A stretch of 64,000 nucleotides of DNA. It comes from Phycisphaeraceae bacterium. Lineage in GTDB: Bacteria > Planctomycetota > Phycisphaerae > Phycisphaerales > Phycisphaeraceae. Under the pieces are notes generated by a model, which worked only from the letters and a program-made list of their open reading frames with translations, had not been told where the DNA came from and ran no database searches. The number at the start of each line of letters is the position of its first letter. Position 1 is the stretch's first letter. Where the stretch lies: NCBI GenBank assembly GCA_040222855.1, contig JAVKCD010000025.1, positions 124,001 through 188,000 on the forward strand, in the 5' to 3' direction. The position numbers and the translations under genes were made by a program. Of this stretch, positions 1 to 8,327 are shown one piece after another.

Positions 1-567
1 CGGCTGGTGGCAGTGCAACTTGCACCCGCCGATGGACGGCTTGAACTTGCGGGGTAGATTCGAGAACTCGCTGCCGGCGTCGGTGAACATCGTCGAGATG
101 GCCTGAGCGTGCTCGGCCGAGTCGATGATCTCATCCTTGAGAACGCCCGCCAGCGGGCAGCCGACGACGTTGCGGGGGGCATCACCACAGGCGAACTGGC
201 TGGAGAGGCCGATGTCCCAGAGCGTTTCGAGGACCGGACGGAGGTCGGCGGTGGTCAGCCAGTGGAGCTGGATGGTCTGGCGCGTCGTGATGTCGCCAAA
301 ACCTCGGGCTCGGTCTTCGGTGATCTGGGCAATGGATCGCAGTTGTGCAGGCGTGAGCTGCCCGCCGGTGATGCGGATCCGGAGCATGAAATGGCCGTTG
401 TTGGGCTTCTGCCGGTAGACGCCAAACCACTTAAACCGTTGTGCTACATCATCTTCCGGGATTGCATCGTAATCGCCGGAGTCCGAATAGCGCAGCAGGT
501 CCTTGAGGACGTCGAAGCCGTCTTTGGCCTTTTTAAGCTCTTCAACAGGGTTGACCTTGGTCACCAT
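1..567 (-). CDS. Ferredoxin-type nitrite/sulfite reductase, N-terminal part (cut by window edge)
   Basis: Reading leftward from ATG at 567, an open frame of 189 codons runs to the window edge without a stop. The product has the N-terminal half-domain of siroheme/[4Fe-4S] nitrite and sulfite reductases: GVYRQKPNNGHFMLRIRI near residues 50-66, TTRQTIQLHW around 105, NVVGCPLAG around 143, and NLPRKFKPSIGGCKLHC at the edge, where the first cluster cysteine pair of this family lies. These enzymes reduce nitrite or sulfite by six electrons from ferredoxin in the cytoplasm. Nitrite and sulfite substrates cannot be told apart without the missing C-terminal half. No strong ribosome site precedes the ATG. 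It is divergent from the UDP-glucose dehydrogenase gene. Confidence 0.85.
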   Translation of the reverse strand, partial: MVTKVNPVEELKKAKDGFDVLKDLLRYSDSGDYDAIPEDDVAQRFKWFGVYRQKPNNGHFMLRIRITGGQLTPAQLRSIAQITEDRARGFGDITTRQTIQLHWLTTADLRPVLETLWDIGLSSQFACGDAPRNVVGCPLAGVLKDEIIDSAEHAQAISTMFTDAGSEFSNLPRKFKPSIGGCKLHCHQP

Positions 568-745
568 GGGGCGGGCTCTCGCTGGATGGGGGGCTCGATC
601 CGGCCGAGATCATCAGGGCCGGGCCATACATCCTAGCAACGCGATCGTGCTTGGCCGATAAACTGCCCGGCTCGGGCCGCCGGGCGTTGCCCTCGAACAG
701 GGCACAGACCCGCGGCATCCCTTACTTTTTTGAGGAATGTCTCCG
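568..745. other. Divergent intergenic region with two GC-rich hairpins
   Basis: This gap separates the reductase and UDP-glucose dehydrogenase starts. It holds two possible hairpins, 665-670 with 680-685 and 688-693 with 699-704, followed by a short T run at 726-731. The T run is too far from the second stem for a convincing terminator. I see no confident promoter. Confidence 0.35.
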
Positions 746-2110
746 ATGCGAATCACGATGGTCGGCACGGGTTACGTGGGCTTGGTCACGGGGACCTGCC
801 TGTCGAATACCGGCAACGACGTGACCTGTCTCGACGTGGACCCCGGCAAGATCGAGAAGCTCAAAGGCGGGGTCTCCCCCATCTACGAGCCCGGTCTTGA
901 GGACCTGATCAAGCGCAACACCAAGGCCGGTCGGCTCGGCTTCACGCTCGACAAGCCTTCGGCATACAGCTCAGCGGAAGTCGTCTTCATCTGCGTGGGC
1001 ACGCCGTCGGACGAGGGCGGACGTGCCGACCTCAAGTATGTGCTCGCCGCCGCCGAGGACATCGGCGACGCCATCGAGGCCGCAGACGGCCCAACCGGCA
1101 GTGGCCCGGACGAGCGTCGCCCCAAGATCATCGTCGTCAAATCCACCGTTCCCGTGGGCACCAACCTCAAGGTTCGCCAGGCGATCGCGTCACGCACCAA
1201 GAAGCCTTTTCTCATGGCGTCGAATCCCGAGTTCCTCAAAGAGGGCGCGGCGATCAACGATTTCAACAAGCCCGACCGCGTCGTGCTGGGCGTTGATGCC
1301 GAGGAAGCCGGTGATCGCCTCCGCGATCTCTACACCCCCTTCGTCCGCCAGGGCAACCCGATCTTTGTCATGGACATCCCGTCTGCGGAGATGGTCAAGT
1401 ACGCCTCGAATGCCATGCTCGCGACCAAGATCTCGTTCATCAACGAAGTGGCCGGGCTCTGTGAGTCTTACGGCGCGAACATCGACGAGGTCCGCCGCGG
1501 GATGTGCGCCGACGCCCGCATCGGCAACCAGTTCCTCTACCCCGGCCTGGGCTATGGCGGGTCGTGCTTCCCCAAGGATGTGCTGGCTTGCGTGTCGATG
1601 GGTGATGAGGCCAATCGCCCGACCACGCTCCTGGCAGCAGTCCATCAGGTCAATCAGCAGCAGCGCTCGGCGTTTCTGGAGAAGATCGACCGACACTTCG
1701 GCGGGTCCAGCTCGCCGGCTGACCTCAAAGGCGTCACCATCGCCGTCTGGGGCATCGCCTTCAAGCCCGGGACCGATGACATCCGCGAAGCCCCGTCGAT
1801 CACGTTAATGAACGCCCTGATCGAGCGCGGCGCCAAGGTCATCGCCCACGACCCGGTCGCCCACGAGACCGCCAAGCAGGTCATGGGCGATCGCATCAGC
1901 TACGTCGATCGCATGGACGATGCCCTCAACGATGCGCACGCCCTGGTGATCTGCACCGACTGGGACGAGTTCAAGCACCCCGACTTCAGCCGGATGCGCA
2001 AGGTGATGAAGGCCCCCGTGATCTTCGACGGCCGCAACCTCTACCGCACCGATGCGATGCGCGAGGCCGGCTTCGTCTACCATTCGGTGGGGCGTGACCC
2101 GGTGATGTAG
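746..2110 (+). CDS. UDP-glucose 6-dehydrogenase family protein
   Basis: This NAD-dependent enzyme of the UDP-glucose/GDP-mannose dehydrogenase family oxidises the sugar C6 alcohol to a carboxylate, making UDP-glucuronate for exopolysaccharide or cell-surface glycans. The N-terminal Rossmann motif GTGYVG is at residues 7-12. The catalytic cysteine is Cys274 in GYGGSCFPKD. The C-terminal UDP-binding domain contains WGIAFKPGTDDIREAPS. The length of 454 residues is normal. An in-frame ATG lies at 737, but GAGGA at 732-736 abuts it and sits 9 nt before the ATG at 746, so 746 is preferred. An FkbM methyltransferase gene follows 29 bp downstream on the same strand, fitting a glycan role. Confidence 0.93.
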   Translation: MRITMVGTGYVGLVTGTCLSNTGNDVTCLDVDPGKIEKLKGGVSPIYEPGLEDLIKRNTKAGRLGFTLDKPSAYSSAEVVFICVGTPSDEGGRADLKYVLAAAEDIGDAIEAADGPTGSGPDERRPKIIVVKSTVPVGTNLKVRQAIASRTKKPFLMASNPEFLKEGAAINDFNKPDRVVLGVDAEEAGDRLRDLYTPFVRQGNPIFVMDIPSAEMVKYASNAMLATKISFINEVAGLCESYGANIDEVRRGMCADARIGNQFLYPGLGYGGSCFPKDVLACVSMGDEANRPTTLLAAVHQVNQQQRSAFLEKIDRHFGGSSSPADLKGVTIAVWGIAFKPGTDDIREAPSITLMNALIERGAKVIAHDPVAHETAKQVMGDRISYVDRMDDALNDAHALVICTDWDEFKHPDFSRMRKVMKAPVIFDGRNLYRTDAMREAGFVYHSVGRDPVM

Positions 2111-2139
2111 CCCGATGGCTCAGAGAAAGGACAGATGCT

Positions 2140-2826
2140 TTGGACTGGATCGAGTGTCATTCCTTTCTGTCACGGACCATCAAACCCGGGAGTGTCGTGC
2201 TGGACCTCGGCGCCAACCACGCCGGATTTAGCACGGTGATCGCTGACCGATACGGCTGTCGCTGTATCGCACTCGAACCAACGCCCAGGCTTCACGAGGG
2301 CTACGAGCCTCATCCGCTGATGACCTATGTCCCCGCCGCAGCGAGCGGGACCAGTGGGCGGGCTCGCTTCTGGCCGATGCCCTGCGATCAAGCGTCAACC
2401 CTGGTGGCTCAACCGGAGGGAGAGTCCATCGAGGTGGAGTGCCTGACCCTCAGGGACCTCATCACTCGCTACCAGCTCGACCGCATCGATCTGGTCAAGA
2501 TGGACATCGAAGGTGCAGAAATCGACTTCCTCGATTCTGCCAGCGATGAGGATCTTGGTCGTTGTGATCAACTCACCATCGAGTTCCATGACTTCAATGG
2601 TTTAGTCGATGAGCGCGACGTCAGAAGGGTGCTTGACCGCCTCGATTCGCTTGGCTTTATCTGGGCCAGAATGTGCCCGAATGCCAGAGGCTTTCATGAC
2701 ACCATGATCATCAACGCGGACCACCTGGGGCTGGGGCGCATGGAACGGATTTATCTCAAACACATCGCGAAGTATCACATGGCGGGGCCGAGAGTCCTGC
2801 GCCGCAGGCTGGGAATTACAGGTTGA
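2140..2826 (+). CDS. FkbM-family SAM-dependent methyltransferase
   Basis: A 228-residue class I methyltransferase of the FkbM type. The SAM-binding motif I is VLDLGANHAGFS at about residues 20-31, and the conserved KMDIEGAE segment is near residue 123. FkbM-family enzymes methylate sugar or polyketide hydroxyls. With the sugar dehydrogenase just upstream, O-methylation of a surface glycan is a reasonable inference, but the acceptor is unknown. The start is a TTG with AGAAAGGA at 2124-2131, 8 nt upstream; the ATG at 2135 is out of frame. The stop codon directly abuts the stop of the convergent kinase gene. Confidence 0.82.
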   Translation: MDWIECHSFLSRTIKPGSVVLDLGANHAGFSTVIADRYGCRCIALEPTPRLHEGYEPHPLMTYVPAAASGTSGRARFWPMPCDQASTLVAQPEGESIEVECLTLRDLITRYQLDRIDLVKMDIEGAEIDFLDSASDEDLGRCDQLTIEFHDFNGLVDERDVRRVLDRLDSLGFIWARMCPNARGFHDTMIINADHLGLGRMERIYLKHIAKYHMAGPRVLRRRLGITG

Positions 2827-3732
2827 TTATCCAATCCGCACCATCGCTGCGAACGCCTTGAACCGCGCATCAATGTCCGCTCGCGTCAGCGTCCTCATCC
2901 GCCCGAGCGAGAAGTCCTCGATGTTGAAGCTCGCCGTGACCGTTCCGTAAGCCAACGCCTTCTGCATGCCCGACAGCGAGGTGTCGCCGGTCTCGGCGAG
3001 ATACCCCATCATCGCCCCCGCGAACGAATCGCCCGCTCCGGTCGGATCAACCACTTTCTCAGCGGGGAAAGCCGGCAGGGCGGCCCAGCCGTCAGCGTGT
3101 TTCATCACGACGCCGTGCTCACCCTTCTTGATGATCACGAACTTCGGCCCGAGCTTCTCCAGATCGAGCGCCGCGGCGACCACATCACGGCGACCGGTCA
3201 GCGCCTTCGCCTCCGAATCGTTGACGATCAGACCGTCGACTTTCTTGATGACCTCGACCAGCTCATCCTTCTGCGTGTTGATGTACAGGTCAATCGTGTC
3301 CATCACCGCGAGCTTGCGCTTCGGCACCGAGTCCAGCAGGTTGAGCTGATTCGACGGCCGATCGACCGCCAGGAAAACGTACTCCGAATCCGCATAAAAA
3401 TCGGGCAGCACCGGCGGGTCTTCGAGCAGGATGTTCAACTCGATCCCGACCGTATCCCGATCGTTCATGTTCTCGTGGTACTTGCCGTGCCAGCGGAACG
3501 TCTTCGAGCCCTTGCGGACCTCCAGCCCCCGCCGGTCGATGTTGAAGTGGTCGAACGTCGCCAGGAAATCATCCGGGAAGTCCTCGCCCACCGCCGCAAG
3601 CACGCGCGGCTGAGTAAAAAACGACGCCGCCGCCGGGAAATAGATCCCCGACCCGCCGAGCAACTCCTCGGCCATGCTGGTGGGGGTTTCGATCTTGTCG
3701 ATACAAACGGCACCGGTGACGATGAGGCTCAA
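2827..3732 (-). CDS. PfkB-family carbohydrate/nucleoside kinase
   Basis: A 301-residue cytoplasmic kinase of the ribokinase/PfkB family, which phosphorylates a sugar or nucleoside hydroxyl with ATP. The C-terminal signature DPTGAGDSFAG, with the catalytic Asp, is at about residues 229-239. The N-terminal glycine-rich GGSGIYFPAAA is near residue 26. The substrate cannot be read from sequence; overall it resembles the broad adenosine-kinase-like group. The start is TTG with AAGGAG 6 nt upstream. It lies 62 bp downstream of the EVE-domain gene and may share its transcript with gltX. Confidence 0.85.
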   Translation of the reverse strand: MSLIVTGAVCIDKIETPTSMAEELLGGSGIYFPAAASFFTQPRVLAAVGEDFPDDFLATFDHFNIDRRGLEVRKGSKTFRWHGKYHENMNDRDTVGIELNILLEDPPVLPDFYADSEYVFLAVDRPSNQLNLLDSVPKRKLAVMDTIDLYINTQKDELVEVIKKVDGLIVNDSEAKALTGRRDVVAAALDLEKLGPKFVIIKKGEHGVVMKHADGWAALPAFPAEKVVDPTGAGDSFAGAMMGYLAETGDTSLSGMQKALAYGTVTASFNIEDFSLGRMRTLTRADIDARFKAFAAMVRIG

Positions 3733-3794
3733 GGGTCTCTCCTTGGATTAAACAGAGTAAAGGGCGGGCAGAGAGTGTAGGGCAAGTGACGGCT

Positions 3795-4214
3795 CTAGGC
3801 CCGATACCCACCCATCCCACAAACCAACTTCCACTCCCCCGCCGTCACCGGCTGGACACTCAGCCGTGAGTTGTTGACCAGCACCATCTCCTTGAGCTTC
3901 GGTTCGGCCTTGATGGCGGCCAGCGTCACAGGCGTCGGCATCGGGCCCACCGCTTTCACATCCACCATCACAAACTGCCCCTTCGCATCGCCCGGGTCCG
4001 GGTACGCCTCCTTCACGACCTCGACGATGCCCACCACCTGCTTCTCATTGACCGAGTGATAGAAGAAGCAGCGGTCGCCCTTCTTCATCGACTGCAAGTG
4101 CAGCTTCGCCGAGTGGTTCCGCACACCATCCCACGCAGTCCGCTTGCCCTTCGCGGAGGTCTGGTCGTCCCACGACCACGTGCCGGGCTCGGTTTTGATC
4201 AGCCAGTAAGCCAT
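3795..4214 (-). CDS. EVE domain-containing protein
   Basis: A 139-residue single-domain protein of the EVE (PUA-like) fold, typified by MAYWLIKTEPGTWSW at the N terminus, WDGVRNHSAKLHL near residue 29, and KKGDRCFFYHS near 44. EVE domains form an aromatic pocket that binds modified bases in DNA or RNA, and the stand-alone bacterial form resembles thymocyte nuclear protein 1. The actual ligand is unknown. The start is set by AGGAG 5 nt before the ATG. The gene begins 8 bp after the gltX stop, so the two are very probably cotranscribed. Confidence 0.88.
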   Translation of the reverse strand: MAYWLIKTEPGTWSWDDQTSAKGKRTAWDGVRNHSAKLHLQSMKKGDRCFFYHSVNEKQVVGIVEVVKEAYPDPGDAKGQFVMVDVKAVGPMPTPVTLAAIKAEPKLKEMVLVNNSRLSVQPVTAGEWKLVCGMGGYRA

Positions 4215-4222
4215 GAATACTC

Positions 4223-5794
4223 CTAGGCGTTCGTGGAGGCGTCGGCGAAGTGTTGCAAGCAGGCGCGGATCCGGCGGAGCGTCTCGTCTCTGCCGAGGAT
4301 CGCCAGCGTCAGATCAATCGGCGGGCTCACCGCAGTCCCCGTGATCGCCACCCGCAGCGGTTGAGCGATCGAGCCCATGTTCTTGTACCCCTGCATCTGC
4401 GTAAAAGCCTCGATCGCAGCATGAATCGCCTCCGGCGTCCAGGGATCAATCCCTTCGAGCACCGGGCAAACATCATCCAGCGCCTTGAGCCCCTCGCCGT
4501 CATTCTTGTGGAGGTTCTTCTTTGCCGCCTTGTCGTCGTAGGTGGCGGGGGGGGTCTTGAAGAAGGCGGCCGAAGAGGAAATATCCGAAAGTGTCACGAG
4601 CCGCTCACGATACGCATCGGCGAGGTCATGAAGCTGATTCTTCACGGCGTTTAAGAGCGCTGCGTCATAATTAAGCAGGTAGTCATCCAGCAATCCGCTG
4701 AGCGTCTTGACTTCCAGCGACTGCAGATAATCAGCGTTAAACGCCTTAAGTTTCTCACGATCAAACTTCGAGTTGGCCCGATTAATCCGCGCGAAGCTAA
4801 ACAGCTCGACAAACTGCTCACGGCTGAACTTCTCCAGGTCGTTGCCCGGGTTCCAACCGAGTAGTGCAAGGTAGTTCAGCAGCGGCTCGGGCAGATACCC
4901 GCTCTTCTCAAAATCAAACGTGTCAATCTCAGGGAGCTGGATCTTGAGGTGCCGGGCGATCATGATCGCAGTCTCGACGTTGTCCGATTCTTTGCTCAGG
5001 AACCGATCAAACTCCTGCTGCTCGATGCCCTCAACACCGGTCAAGCCCGCCTCCTTCGCCGCCTTCCGCGCGATCTTTCCCTTATCCCGCTTGCTCATCT
5101 TCGAGCCGTCCGGGTTCATGATCGACGGTAGATGCACAAACACCGGCCGCTGATACGTCCCCGCATCCCCGGTGATCTCCGCCAGCGCATCAAAGATCGC
5201 CACATGCTTCGTCGTGTTGGTCAGGTGCTCCTGGCCCCGGATGACGTGACTGATCCGCATCAGCGCGTCATCCACCGTTACCGCCAGATGAAACGTCGGG
5301 AACCCGTCCGCCTTGCGGATCACAAAGTCTTCGAGGTCCTTCGCCTCGACCTTGATGTCGCCATAGACCTCATCCTTGAACGCGATGTCCCGGTCCATCC
5401 GAAACCGGACGATCTCCGGCTCATCATCTGGCACATAAGCACGCCCAGCCTTCAGCAGTAGGTCGATGTGCTCACGGTAGGGATCTAGCCGATCCGACTG
5501 CCGGTAAGGACCCAACGCACCGAGGTCCGAAGCCTTATTCGTCGGGTCCTTGAGCGATGGCCCCTCATCCCACATCAACCCGAGCCATTCAAGGTCACGC
5601 ACGATGCCCTGGAGCGACTCGTCCGATGACCGCTTCCGATCCGTATCCTCAATCCGCAGGATGAACTCGCCGCCATGCTTCCTGGCGAACGCCCAGGCGA
5701 ACAAAGCGGTCCGGACCCCGCCGATGTGCAGGGCACCCGTAGGCGACGGGGCGAAACGGGTGCGGACAGGCCGGGATGGAGGGACTTCACTCAT
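4223..5794 (-). CDS. gltX: Glutamate--tRNA ligase
   Basis: Class I aminoacyl-tRNA synthetase of 523 residues that charges tRNA-Glu. FAPSPTGALHIGG (residues 14-26) is the HIGH-type signature. GSKMSKRDKG near 229-238 is the KMSKS loop. LLNYLALLGWNPG is a conserved part of the anticodon-binding half. The frame is open further upstream, but homology begins just after the ATG at 5794. That ATG has no Shine-Dalgarno and is preceded by TAGAAT and a 7-nt spacer, a leaderless arrangement. It is divergent from glnS, 125 bp away. Because glnS is present, this enzyme need not misacylate tRNA-Gln. Confidence 0.95.
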   Translation of the reverse strand: MSEVPPSRPVRTRFAPSPTGALHIGGVRTALFAWAFARKHGGEFILRIEDTDRKRSSDESLQGIVRDLEWLGLMWDEGPSLKDPTNKASDLGALGPYRQSDRLDPYREHIDLLLKAGRAYVPDDEPEIVRFRMDRDIAFKDEVYGDIKVEAKDLEDFVIRKADGFPTFHLAVTVDDALMRISHVIRGQEHLTNTTKHVAIFDALAEITGDAGTYQRPVFVHLPSIMNPDGSKMSKRDKGKIARKAAKEAGLTGVEGIEQQEFDRFLSKESDNVETAIMIARHLKIQLPEIDTFDFEKSGYLPEPLLNYLALLGWNPGNDLEKFSREQFVELFSFARINRANSKFDREKLKAFNADYLQSLEVKTLSGLLDDYLLNYDAALLNAVKNQLHDLADAYRERLVTLSDISSSAAFFKTPPATYDDKAAKKNLHKNDGEGLKALDDVCPVLEGIDPWTPEAIHAAIEAFTQMQGYKNMGSIAQPLRVAITGTAVSPPIDLTLAILGRDETLRRIRACLQHFADASTNA

Positions 5795-5801
5795 CCGGCC
5801 G

Positions 5802-5807
5802 ATTCTA
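5802..5807 (-). promoter_or_regulatory. -10-like box of leaderless gltX
   Basis: TAGAAT lies 7 nt before the gltX ATG, where no ribosome-binding site exists. Transcription would begin at or next to the start codon. No good -35 is visible. Confidence 0.5.
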
Positions 5808-5874
5808 AGCATTGCCGCCAGGCGTGCCTGCCGCCCCCGTACCTCCCCGCACCAACCACGACCCGCCCGAGGGC

Positions 5875-5883
5875 TGGTATAAG
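5875..5883 (+). promoter_or_regulatory. Extended -10 promoter candidate for glnS
   Basis: TGGTATAAG (5875-5883) is an extended -10 element (TG, one base, TATAAG) 36 bp before the glnS ATG. A -35 is not evident. It implies a short 5' leader without a Shine-Dalgarno sequence. Confidence 0.4.
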
Positions 5884-5919
5884 CGTGCTCAACCCCCACA
5901 AGACCGAGACCCACACCCC

Positions 5920-7608
5920 ATGGCCCAGACCGAAGAACGAGCCCTGAACTTCATCGAGCAGGCAATCGAGGAGCACAACCGCACCGGCCGCTTCGGCGGG
6001 CAGGTCGTCACCCGCTTCCCACCCGAGCCCAACGGCTTCCTCCACATCGGCCACGCCAAGGCCATCTGCATCAACTTCGCCATGGCCGCCAGATACGGCG
6101 GGCGCTGCCACCTCCGCTTCGACGACACCAACCCCGTCAAGGAAGAGCAGGCCTACATCGACGCCATCCGCGAGGATGTCCGCTGGCTCGGATACGACTG
6201 GGCCGACCACGAGTACTACGCCTCCGACTACTTTCCCCAGCTCGACGCCTGGGCCGAGCAGCTCATCCAGGCCGGCAAAGCCTACGTTGATGACCTCACC
6301 ATGGACGAGATCCGCGACCATCGCGGGACCCTCACCGAGCCCGGCCGCCCGAGCCCCCACCGCGACCGCTCCCTCGATGAGAACCTCGACCTCTACCGCA
6401 GGATGAAAGCCGGCGAGTTTCCCAACGGCGCCAAGGTCCTCCGCGCGAAAATCGACATGGCCTCGCCCAACCTCAACCTCCGTGACCCGGTCATGGTCCG
6501 CATCCTCCACGCCGAGCACCCCCGAACCGGCAGCCAGTGGTGCGTCTACCCCATGTACGACTGGGCCCACGGCCAGTCCGACGCGATCGAAGGCGTCACC
6601 CATTCGCTCTGCTCACTCGAGTTCGAGGCCCACCGCCCGCTCTACGACTGGTTCGTCGAGCAACTCGGCATCCACGCGCCCCAGCAGATCGAGTTCGCCC
6701 GCGGCAACATCACCTACATGATCACGTCGAAGCGCAAGCTCATGCGCCTCATCGACGATGGCCACGTCTCGGGCTGGGACGACCCCCGCATGCCCACCCT
6801 CCGCGGGATGCGCCGCCGCGGCTACACCCCCGAGGCCATCCGCCGCTTCTGGGACGAGGCCGGCGTCGCCAAACGACCCAACAACATCCACTTCTCCAAA
6901 CTCGAAGCCCTCCTCCGCGACGACCTTAATAAGCGAGCCCAGCGCCGCATGGCGGTCCTCGACCCGCTCAAGGTCGTCATCAGCAACTACCCCGAGGGAC
7001 AGGTCGAGCAGATGGAGCTGGTCAACAACCCCGAAGACACCGCCGTTGGCACCCGCACCGCGCCGTTCTCCAGAGAGATCTGGATCGAGCGCGACGACTT
7101 CATGGAAGACCCGCCCAAAAAGTTTTTCCGCCTCGGCCCCGGCCGAGAAGTCCGCCTCCGCGGGGGCTACTGGATCGCCTGCCAGGAGTTCATCAAGGAC
7201 GACGCCGGCAACGTCATCGAGCTGCGCTGCACCTACGACCCCAACACCCGCGGCGGAGAGAACCCCCCACCCGACGCCGAGGGCAAAGTCCGCAAGGTCA
7301 AAGGAACCCTCCACTGGGTCAGCGTCGATCACGCCCTCGACGCCGAGGTCCGCGTCTACGAGCACCTCTTCACCAAAGAGAACCCCGAAGACGGCGACCT
7401 CGCCGACAACATCAACCCCATCTCCCTCAAAGTCCTCACCGGCTGCAAACTCGAACCCGCCCTCGCACAAGCCGCCATCGGCGAACCCATCCAGTTCGAA
7501 CGCCTCGGCTACTTCACGAAGGACCCGGACAGCACCGCGGAGCGCGTCTTGTTCAACCGGACGGTAACCCTCAAGGACACCTGGGCGAAGGAGCAGGGCA
7601 GGGGTTAA
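5920..7608 (+). CDS. glnS: Glutamine--tRNA ligase
   Basis: A 562-residue class I synthetase that charges tRNA-Gln directly. [17 protein letters not shown] at residues 32-48 is the GlnRS-type HIGH motif, and ITSKRKL at 268-274 is its KMSKS equivalent. [12 protein letters not shown] and [10 protein letters not shown] are typical of the GlnRS/eukaryotic GluRS lineage. The C-terminal two beta-barrel anticodon-binding domains are present, so it is full length. The frame is open 36 codons further upstream, but conservation and the ATG context at 5920 favour [11 protein letters not shown] as the N terminus. No strong Shine-Dalgarno is seen. Confidence 0.96.
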   Translation: MAQTEERALNFIEQAIEEHNRTGRFGGQVVTRFPPEPNGFLHIGHAKAICINFAMAARYGGRCHLRFDDTNPVKEEQAYIDAIREDVRWLGYDWADHEYYASDYFPQLDAWAEQLIQAGKAYVDDLTMDEIRDHRGTLTEPGRPSPHRDRSLDENLDLYRRMKAGEFPNGAKVLRAKIDMASPNLNLRDPVMVRILHAEHPRTGSQWCVYPMYDWAHGQSDAIEGVTHSLCSLEFEAHRPLYDWFVEQLGIHAPQQIEFARGNITYMITSKRKLMRLIDDGHVSGWDDPRMPTLRGMRRRGYTPEAIRRFWDEAGVAKRPNNIHFSKLEALLRDDLNKRAQRRMAVLDPLKVVISNYPEGQVEQMELVNNPEDTAVGTRTAPFSREIWIERDDFMEDPPKKFFRLGPGREVRLRGGYWIACQEFIKDDAGNVIELRCTYDPNTRGGENPPPDAEGKVRKVKGTLHWVSVDHALDAEVRVYEHLFTKENPEDGDLADNINPISLKVLTGCKLEPALAQAAIGEPIQFERLGYFTKDPDSTAERVLFNRTVTLKDTWAKEQGRG

Positions 7609-7652
7609 AGGCGATCGATCGGTGTCAAGAGCGTTCAGCAGGAGAAGCGGGC

Positions 7653-8327
7653 ATGCTCAAGCGTTGGTATCACCGGGTTAGGACACGGCTGCTGCCCGAA
7701 GTGCTCAGCCGCACGCTGACAATCCGGCGGCGTGACGACATGGAGGTGCTGGGTTCGGTGTACGGCGGGTGGTCCGTGCCGATCGGTCTGCTGGACGCGG
7801 GCTCGGTGGTGTACTGTGTCGGCTGCGGGGAGGACATCACCTTCGACCTGGCGCTGATCGAGCGTCTGGGGTGCGAGGTCTGGGCGTTTGACCCGACGCC
7901 TCGCGCCATCGCGCACGTCGAGCGTCACGGCGGGGACCAGCGATACCACTTCACGCCCGTCGGGATCTGGTCGGAGGACACGCGCGTCACCTTCTACCTG
8001 CCCGACAACGAGGAGCATGTGTCCGGATCGATCGTCGGGCTCAACGGCCGCGGGCGTTCGATCGAGGTCGAGGTGCGTCGGCTCGAAACCGTGATGCGTG
8101 AGCACGGGCACGACCGGATCGACCTGCTGAAAATCGATGTCGAGGGGGCGGAGTACGACGTGCTCCACGGCATGCTGGACTCGCCGGTGCGCCCGAGGGT
8201 GCTCGCGGTGGAGTTCGACCAGCCAACGCCCTGGCGGCGCACGAGCCAGCTGATCCGCCGGCTCCGCGGCGAGGGCTACGAGCTGGTGGAAGTCCGGGGG
8301 TGGAACTACGTCTTTGTGCGGTCGTGA
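7653..8327 (+). CDS. FkbM-family SAM-dependent methyltransferase (second copy)
   Basis: A 224-residue methyltransferase of the FkbM family. The SAM-binding region VVYCVGCGEDITFDLAL lies near residues 52-68, with the acidic ribose-binding segment CEVWAFDPTPRA near 73, and LLKIDVEGAEYDVL near 155. Its substrate is unknown. It shares the family with the gene at 2140 but is only distantly similar, with a different N terminus, so it is not a recent duplicate. AGGAG at 7640-7644 lies 8 nt before the ATG. Its 3' end overlaps the convergent surface-protein gene by 22 bp. Confidence 0.82.
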   Translation: MLKRWYHRVRTRLLPEVLSRTLTIRRRDDMEVLGSVYGGWSVPIGLLDAGSVVYCVGCGEDITFDLALIERLGCEVWAFDPTPRAIAHVERHGGDQRYHFTPVGIWSEDTRVTFYLPDNEEHVSGSIVGLNGRGRSIEVEVRRLETVMREHGHDRIDLLKIDVEGAEYDVLHGMLDSPVRPRVLAVEFDQPTPWRRTSQLIRRLRGEGYELVEVRGWNYVFVRS